Shown here: piece by piece, positions 59,379 to 64,000 of the stretch
Numbering within the stretch: the stretch's first letter is position 1
Layout of the letters: each line of letters begins with the position of its first letter
Origin: Chitinispirillales bacterium
GTDB taxonomy: Bacteria; Fibrobacterota; Chitinivibrionia; Chitinivibrionales; Chitinispirillaceae
NCBI GenBank assembly: GCA_031254105.1
Contig: JAIRVB010000036.1
Coordinates: 1 to 64,000 of the forward strand
Direction: 5' to 3'
Length of the DNA stretch: 64,000 bases
The notes under the pieces: generated by a model
The model's database searches: none
What the model saw: the letters and a program-made list of their open reading frames with translations, nothing else
Told to the model about the DNA's origin: nothing
Made by a program: the position numbers and the translations under genes

Positions 59379-60768
59379 CAATTCGGTTAATAATATTGAT
59401 TGCAGTTCGATTTACTTTACAGGAATTTTCGGCAGCGGGATGAGCGCCATAGCGCAGTACCTTGCATGTAAAGGACTTAAAATCAGCGGCTCCGACAGGC
59501 TTATTGACGCACCAGATTCTGCCAAAGTCAAGCAAAGCCTGATTGAGTGCGGATGTAAAATTTTTCCTCAGGACGGAAGCGGAATAACAAACGAAACAAG
59601 CGCGGTTTGCGTATCCACAGCTATTGAAGAGAGCAACCCCGACATCGCCGCAGCCAGAAAGCTTGGTATTGAGACCGTTCACAGATCAGATGTCTTAGCC
59701 GCTCTTGTGAGAGACAGCAAAAGTATCGCGGTTGCGGGGACAAGCGGCAAATCAACTGTCACCGCAATGATTTTCGAACTGTTGACAGCATGCGGCATAT
59801 CCCCATCGCTAATAAGCGGAGCCGCGCTGCGCAGTCTTGAACAGAAGGGAATGCTTGGAAACGCTTTCTGCGGAGAATCGGATATTCTCGTTATAGAAGC
59901 TGACGAAAGTGACGGTACGCTTGTCAAATACTCCCCCTACGCAAGCGTCATCCTCAACATCTCAAAAGACCACAAACCGCAGGAAGAGGTCTTCAAAATG
60001 TTTGAGCGGTTGATAACGCAGTCAAAATGGTCAACAATAAATGGTGATGATCACGGCTTGAGCGGATTACGCGCTGATTCAACTTTCGGCTTTGATGAAA
60101 AGGTCAACTTTAAGGGGATAAAAACAAAATTAGAAGCGATGCAAAGCACTATCACCGTCAATAAAAAATCTTTTACCCTCCCAATACCGGGTGAACACAA
60201 CGCATCAAACCTTCTGGCTGCGCTTTGCGTATGTGAACATTTTGGATGTAACAGCGATACGCTTGCAACCGCATCCGCAAATTACAAAGGCGTTGACCGC
60301 CGCTTCTCGATCACCCGCACAAAATCAGGCGTAACTGTTATAGATGATTTCGCGCACAACCCTGAAAAAATCCGCGCTGCTGTAGAGACTGCTAAAAATC
60401 TTTCAAAAAAACTAATTGCCATATATCAACCTCACGGTTTCGGCCCGACGCGCTTTTTAAAAAATGAATACGCGCAAACTTTCAAAAGTATATTCCGGTC
60501 ATCCGATACTTTATGCCTCCTCCCTATCTATTATGCGGGAGGAACAGCGGTAAAAGATATAGAATCTCAGGATATTATCAATTTGATGGGTGATGTGGAT
60601 TTTAAAGCCGCCGCCGTAAAAGATAGAGATGAGGCGCTCGCGTTTGTCCGTAACCAATCTGTTGACCAAGACTCAAGCGTGATCCTCATGGGAGCGAGGG
60701 ATCCGTCGCTGTCCGGATTTGCGAGGAAGATTGCTGATGTTTTTGGCGGGGAGAGTTTTCAGCGATAA
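59362..60768 (+). CDS. UDP-N-acetylmuramate ligase (MurC/Mpl type)
   Basis: 468 residues from TTG 59362, with GAGGAGGG 5 bases upstream and a 17-base overlap with the transpeptidase gene. IYFTGIFGSGMSAIAQYLACKGLKISGSD is the UDP-sugar-binding domain. SIAVAGTSGKSTVTAMI (126-132) is the P-loop. VIEADESDGTL, LNISKDHK, GEHNASNLLAALCV, GVDRRF and VIDDFAHNPEKI follow the Mur order. It lacks the usual length and residues for certain MurC versus Mpl assignment. Operon linkage with an L,D-transpeptidase favours a recycling Mpl-like role. Confidence 0.82.
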   Translation: MSISVNNSVNNIDCSSIYFTGIFGSGMSAIAQYLACKGLKISGSDRLIDAPDSAKVKQSLIECGCKIFPQDGSGITNETSAVCVSTAIEESNPDIAAARKLGIETVHRSDVLAALVRDSKSIAVAGTSGKSTVTAMIFELLTACGISPSLISGAALRSLEQKGMLGNAFCGESDILVIEADESDGTLVKYSPYASVILNISKDHKPQEEVFKMFERLITQSKWSTINGDDHGLSGLRADSTFGFDEKVNFKGIKTKLEAMQSTITVNKKSFTLPIPGEHNASNLLAALCVCEHFGCNSDTLATASANYKGVDRRFSITRTKSGVTVIDDFAHNPEKIRAAVETAKNLSKKLIAIYQPHGFGPTRFLKNEYAQTFKSIFRSSDTLCLLPIYYAGGTAVKDIESQDIINLMGDVDFKAAAVKDRDEALAFVRNQSVDQDSSVILMGARDPSLSGFARKIADVFGGESFQR

Positions 60769-61050
60769 ACATCTTTTCGATGGTCAACGTCAACAATCAT
60801 TATAAGCAAAACATCATCATATATCTCGTACACAATGCGGTAATCGCCCACTCTTATGCGATATGTTTTGTTTATATTTGTGAGTTTCGTGCATCCGTAA
60901 GGCCGCGGGGCGTATTTTAACGCTTCAATTTTCTCAATGATTTTAGCAGCTGTTTTTTTTGAGAGTTTTTTAAGGGAGTTTTTTAAGGGAGTTTTTTACT
61001 GAGACCGCAAAACGAATTTCGTAAATAACTGAAATTCCATGTCCGACCAT
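60759..61050 (-). pseudogene. RelE/ParE-type toxin broken by a 13-bp tandem duplication
   Basis: Starting at ATG 61050 the frame encodes MVGHGISVIYEIRFAVSVKN and stops soon after in the duplicated tract. In the frame after it the sequence reads KKTAAKIIEKIEALKYAPRPYG, then GDYRIVYEIYDDVLLIMIVDVDHRKDVYR, a typical RelE-family toxin ending at TGA 60759. Deleting one copy of the 13-bp unit at 60966-60991 gives one uninterrupted protein of about 92 residues. Its 3' end overlaps the end of the Mur ligase gene by 10 bases. The adjacent antitoxin is intact. Confidence 0.8.
60966..60991 (-). repeat. 13-bp exact tandem duplication causing a frameshift
   Basis: TTTTTTAAGGGAG at 60966-60978 and 60979-60991, followed by TTTTTT. 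It disrupts the RelE-like toxin gene. Confidence 0.9.
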
Positions 61051-61078
61051 AATACAAATAACCCTTTGTCTCTGTATA

Positions 61079-61351
61079 TTATTTTATTCCGAGCTCTTTT
61101 TTTACTTCTTCTAATGTAATTAGCTTCTGCTTTCCGGATTTAAGTTCTTTGCGCACTTTTAAGACTATTTTGCGGTCAATTTCATCTTCCCGCCGTTCCA
61201 TCTCTTTAAGTTTTTCAAGATCTTCCGTTGTAATAAAAGCTCCAATAGTTCTCCTGCCGTTGCGCACCAGAACGCGCTCTTTATTATTTGTGACACTGTT
61301 CAAAGCTTCTTTGTTAGTAATTTCACTTGCAAGCATGTGACGGGCCGCCAT
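61079..61351 (-). CDS. Phd/YefM-type antitoxin
   Basis: 90 residues from ATG 61351, GTGAGGA upstream. MAARHMLASEITNKEALNSVTNNKERVLVRNGRRTIGAFITTEDLEKLKEMERRED has the Phd/YefM layout (N-terminal DNA-binding fold, then a long charged helix). The C-terminus binds and neutralises the toxin. It lies 28 bases upstream of the broken RelE-like gene and is presumably autoregulated together with it. Confidence 0.75.
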   Translation of the reverse strand: MAARHMLASEITNKEALNSVTNNKERVLVRNGRRTIGAFITTEDLEKLKEMERREDEIDRKIVLKVRKELKSGKQKLITLEEVKKELGIK

Positions 61352-61432
61352 ATTATCCTCACTTTTAAAGCAGTGCAGACTCAACACTAAATATATATGA
61401 TATACGAATGTCTTGCCATTATTATTCCTGCA

Positions 61433-61876
61433 TTATTTCACATATTTTGCACAGTATTCATTGAGTCTTTCAATAATTGTTTTTAAATCAGGAGTAAACT
61501 CAAGCACATTATCAAAAAACCTGACAATGTTTTCCGTTACATACTCATGCGATATGGAATTTCGCAGGTCTTTTAATTTGCGCAATTCCTTAGAATCCGC
61601 GATGCCCCGCTTTTCGGCATTGTTCGCCGCGTCAATGACTGTTCCGCCGCTGATATATTCGACTGCGTCAAGACTGCGCAACACTTTGCTTATCAACATA
61701 TCGGTAGTTCTTGCATACCTTGAGGTCATCGCCTCAAAAGATACAAATTCATCCTCAGAATAGCTGTCTTTTAATCCTATTTTTTTGCAAATCTCATAAG
61801 AAAAGATGAGACGGTTCAGACTTAAATTAATTGCCGCAAGATTATCTTTTAATACCTCTATAGAACCTTTATCCAT
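61433..61876 (-). CDS. hepT: HEPN-domain toxin (HepT-like)
   Basis: 147 residues. Helical throughout; the RNase motif R-x4-H is at RNSISH (Arg105-His110), followed by EYV. HepT toxins cleave RNA and are neutralised by oligo-AMP transfer to the Tyr-containing tail of this motif. Its start overlaps the end of the nucleotidyltransferase gene by 8 bases. Confidence 0.85.
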   Translation of the reverse strand: MDKGSIEVLKDNLAAINLSLNRLIFSYEICKKIGLKDSYSEDEFVSFEAMTSRYARTTDMLISKVLRSLDAVEYISGGTVIDAANNAEKRGIADSKELRKLKDLRNSISHEYVTENIVRFFDNVLEFTPDLKTIIERLNEYCAKYVK

Positions 61877-62156
61877 ATAGTAAAATCCCTTTTGTTACGA
61901 TATATTTGAAGAAAGCGCTCTGCCCATCTTTGGATACTACCAAATCTATTTTCTGCTCACCGATCTTATCCCAGATTTTTTGCTTTATTTCGATCTCTTC
62001 CATAACACCGATTTTTGAAGACAAAACTCCAATGTCGATATCGCCGCCCTTTTTTGCGTCATCAATACGGGAACCAAATAGCCATATTGAGGCTGTGGAA
62101 TCGATGCTTATTACAGAGTCGATGATGATTTCTTTTTCGTAATCGGAGATTCTCAT
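61869..62156 (-). CDS. mntA: minimal nucleotidyltransferase antitoxin (MntA-like)
   Basis: 95 residues. ASIWLFGSRIDDAKKGGDIDIGVL has the G-S-x10-D-x-D motif of MNT enzymes (Gly28, Ser29, Asp39, Asp41). MntA AMPylates the HepT partner. It is first in the pair and overlaps hepT by 8 bases. Confidence 0.88.
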   Translation of the reverse strand: MRISDYEKEIIIDSVISIDSTASIWLFGSRIDDAKKGGDIDIGVLSSKIGVMEEIEIKQKIWDKIGEQKIDLVVSKDGQSAFFKYIVTKGILLYG

Positions 62157-62310
62157 AAATGTCTCATTAGCCGTAAAGATTAAATTTGGTACTTATACCA
62201 ATCCTCATAAACAAAATAATAATTGCTGTTTTAGCTTACAAAATCGTATTTTTAACGCTCACTGTATTGTTACATTATTATAATGAAATTCAGATATCAG
62301 GAAATAACGA

Positions 62311-64000
62311 GTGACCCCTTCAAATCTTATACGTAATTTCTGCATCATAGCGCACATCGACCACGGTAAATCTACGCTTGCCGACCGGTTTTTAGAACTG
62401 ACCGGCACAGTATCCAAAGAAAAGATGCAGGCGCAGGTGCTTGACGACATGGACCTTGAGCGTGAACGCGGGATCACCATAAAATCCCACCCGGTGCGCA
62501 TGAACTACAAGGCACAGGATGGTAATACATATCAGTTTAACCTTATCGACACTCCGGGACACGTTGACTTTTCTTATGAGGTATCACGCTCGCTTGCCGC
62601 TTGTGAAGGAGCGATTTTAGTGGTAGACGCTTCACAGGGTATAGAAGCGCAAACCCTCACAAACATCTACCTTGCGATGGATGGAGACCTGACTATTATT
62701 CCGGTGATGAACAAAGTCGATCTCCCCTCCGCACGTCCCGATGAGATACGCAAACAAATAAGCGACCTTCTGGGGACTGACCCGCAGGATATTCTCTCCA
62801 TAAGCGCAAAAACAGGTGTGGGTGTACCTGAGCTTATTGAAAAAGTGATAGAGATAATTCCGCCTCCTGTTGACAAAAAAGATAAACCTCTCAAAGCGTT
62901 GATATTTGACTCAAAATTCGACTCGTTTCGGGGCGCTGTAGCCTATGTGCGGGTCTTTGAGGGAACCTTATCCAAAGGTCAATCAATACAATTTTTCCAG
63001 TCCGGCAGAGATTATGAGGTAGATGAGGTCGGAATTTTCAGGATGGGCCGCGTACCGTGCCAGCAGCTCAAGGACGGGGAGGTCGGGTATGTTATCGCAA
63101 GTATCAAGACCATCTCCGACATTAACATAGGCGACACCATAACCTCAAGAATCAACGGCGCTACGAAAGCGATTCCCGGATACCGCAAAGTAAAGCCTAT
63201 GGTATTCAGCGGTATATATCCTGTTGACAAAGCCGACTATGAGGATTTAAGAAGCGCGCTTGAGAAGCTGCAGCTCAACGATTCATCCATATCGTATGAG
63301 CCTGAAACTTCCACTGCCCTTGGTTTTGGTTTTCGCGCCGGCTTTTTAGGGCTGCTGCACATGGAGATCATTCAGGAGCGGCTTCTGCGCGAATTTAATG
63401 TAAATATCATCACCACTGTTCCAAACGTAGAGTATGAGATTCATCTCAAAAACGGCGAAGTAGTTTATATTGACAGCCCCGCAGATCTCCCTTCAGGTCA
63501 GGAGACTGAATACATAAGCGAACCCGTATCGCGCGTCCAGCTTATCACACCCACCGATTACGTGGGCGCGATAATGAAGCTTTGTGAGGAGAAGCGCGGC
63601 AGGCTCATTAATATGGAGTACCTTGAAACTACTCGCGTCTGTATAAATTATCACTTGCCGCTTGCCGAACTTATCATTGACTTTTTCGACAGGCTCAAAA
63701 GCTGCTCAAAAGGTTACGCCTCAATGGACTACGACTTTTCAGCTTACGAACGCGATGATCTCATCAAGCTCGATATACTTATAAACGGCTCTCCTGTAGA
63801 CGCTTTCTCAACAATTATTCACAGGGATAAAGCTTACTCATTCGGACAGATGATAACCTCGAAACTTAAAGAGCTTATCCCGCGCCAGCAGTACGAAGTA
63901 GCTATACAAGCGGCTATCGGCAACAAGGTAATCGCAAGAACGACAGTTAAAGCTTACCGTAAAGACGTTACCGCGAAATGTTACGGCGGTGATATCAGCC
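62311..64000 (+). CDS. lepA: elongation factor 4 (partial, continues beyond the window)
   Basis: 563 codons visible of about 600, from GTG 62311. NFCIIAHIDHGKSTLADRFLELTGTVS is the G1 loop, ITIKSHPVRM G2, LIDTPGHVDFSYEV G3 and PVMNKVDLP G4. The LepA-specific C-terminal domain is present (GYASMDYDFSAYERDDLIKLDILINGSPVDAFSTIIHRDKAYSFGQ, LIPRQQYEVAIQAAIGNKVIART). It is a ribosome-associated GTPase that promotes back-translocation and acts in biogenesis. Upstream TATAAT at 62277-62282 may be a -10 box. Confidence 0.95.
   Translation, partial: MTPSNLIRNFCIIAHIDHGKSTLADRFLELTGTVSKEKMQAQVLDDMDLERERGITIKSHPVRMNYKAQDGNTYQFNLIDTPGHVDFSYEVSRSLAACEGAILVVDASQGIEAQTLTNIYLAMDGDLTIIPVMNKVDLPSARPDEIRKQISDLLGTDPQDILSISAKTGVGVPELIEKVIEIIPPPVDKKDKPLKALIFDSKFDSFRGAVAYVRVFEGTLSKGQSIQFFQSGRDYEVDEVGIFRMGRVPCQQLKDGEVGYVIASIKTISDINIGDTITSRINGATKAIPGYRKVKPMVFSGIYPVDKADYEDLRSALEKLQLNDSSISYEPETSTALGFGFRAGFLGLLHMEIIQERLLREFNVNIITTVPNVEYEIHLKNGEVVYIDSPADLPSGQETEYISEPVSRVQLITPTDYVGAIMKLCEEKRGRLINMEYLETTRVCINYHLPLAELIIDFFDRLKSCSKGYASMDYDFSAYERDDLIKLDILINGSPVDAFSTIIHRDKAYSFGQMITSKLKELIPRQQYEVAIQAAIGNKVIARTTVKAYRKDVTAKCYGGDIS

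Overview
The window reads as a chromosomal segment of an uncultured member of the Fibrobacterota (the Fibrobacter / Chitinispirillum / termite-gut branch). Three things suggest this: a FISUMP-domain protein (Fibrobacter succinogenes major paralogous domain) at 6164-6868, the remains of a Fibrobacter-style secreted-protein C-terminal domain at 13199-13745, and fermentative gut-type metabolism (fused ADP-forming acyl-CoA synthetase, pyruvate:ferredoxin oxidoreductase, LdhA-type lactate dehydrogenase, GH57). No rRNA, tRNA or CRISPR array was recognised. The phylum call is an inference from gene content.

Layout. 1-2157: phage-like genes (tail-fibre-like protein, glycosyltransferase). 2889-4991: acyl-CoA synthetase. 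5214-6868: Rpn-type nuclease overlapping a membrane-anchored FISUMP protein whose C-terminal 60 residues look like a diversity-generating-retroelement variable region. 6991-18947: MFS and MarC membrane proteins, a transposase remnant, folC, HU, a GH57 glycosidase, a methyltransferase, a frameshifted secreted-protein fragment, ilvD, a SIS isomerase and a hybrid histidine kinase. 19145-23214 (minus): pyruvate:ferredoxin oxidoreductase operon with a 59-residue ferredoxin and a CO-dehydrogenase-subunit-like protein. 23413-25045: C39-like lipoprotein and a lipocalin. 25046-27440: AT-rich island with a radical SAM/SPASM protein. 27442-32713: DUF4143 ATPase, oligopeptide-transporter ATPases, aldo/keto reductase, FKBP. 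32865-41465: surface lipoproteins, LdhA, ArsC-like protein, lipid-kinase-like membrane protein, and a zone of decayed nuclease and sensor genes. 41792-53569: glycerate kinase, UDG, cyclophilin-FKBP fusion, two GGDEF proteins, a CxxC-repeat exported protein, STAS, CvpA, prepilin peptidase, DUF1893. 53841-64000: methionine aminopeptidase with SEC-C, Tex-like protein, histone-H1-like protein, LOG protein, L,D-transpeptidase with a MurC/Mpl ligase, two toxin-antitoxin loci, and the start of lepA.

The spacers are unusually repeat-rich. There are GC-rich REP-like palindromes (next to a RAYT transposase remnant), at least four families of about 40-140 bp imperfect palindromes, and a short leader repeat containing ACTAAAAAAGG that repeatedly sits just upstream of start codons and appears to supply the ribosome binding site. 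Two genes are broken by exact short tandem duplications (10 bp and 13 bp). The most interesting signal is the candidate DGR variable region. Next are the radical SAM island, the SD-carrying leader repeats, and the RelE toxin disabled by a 13-bp duplication beside an intact antitoxin.
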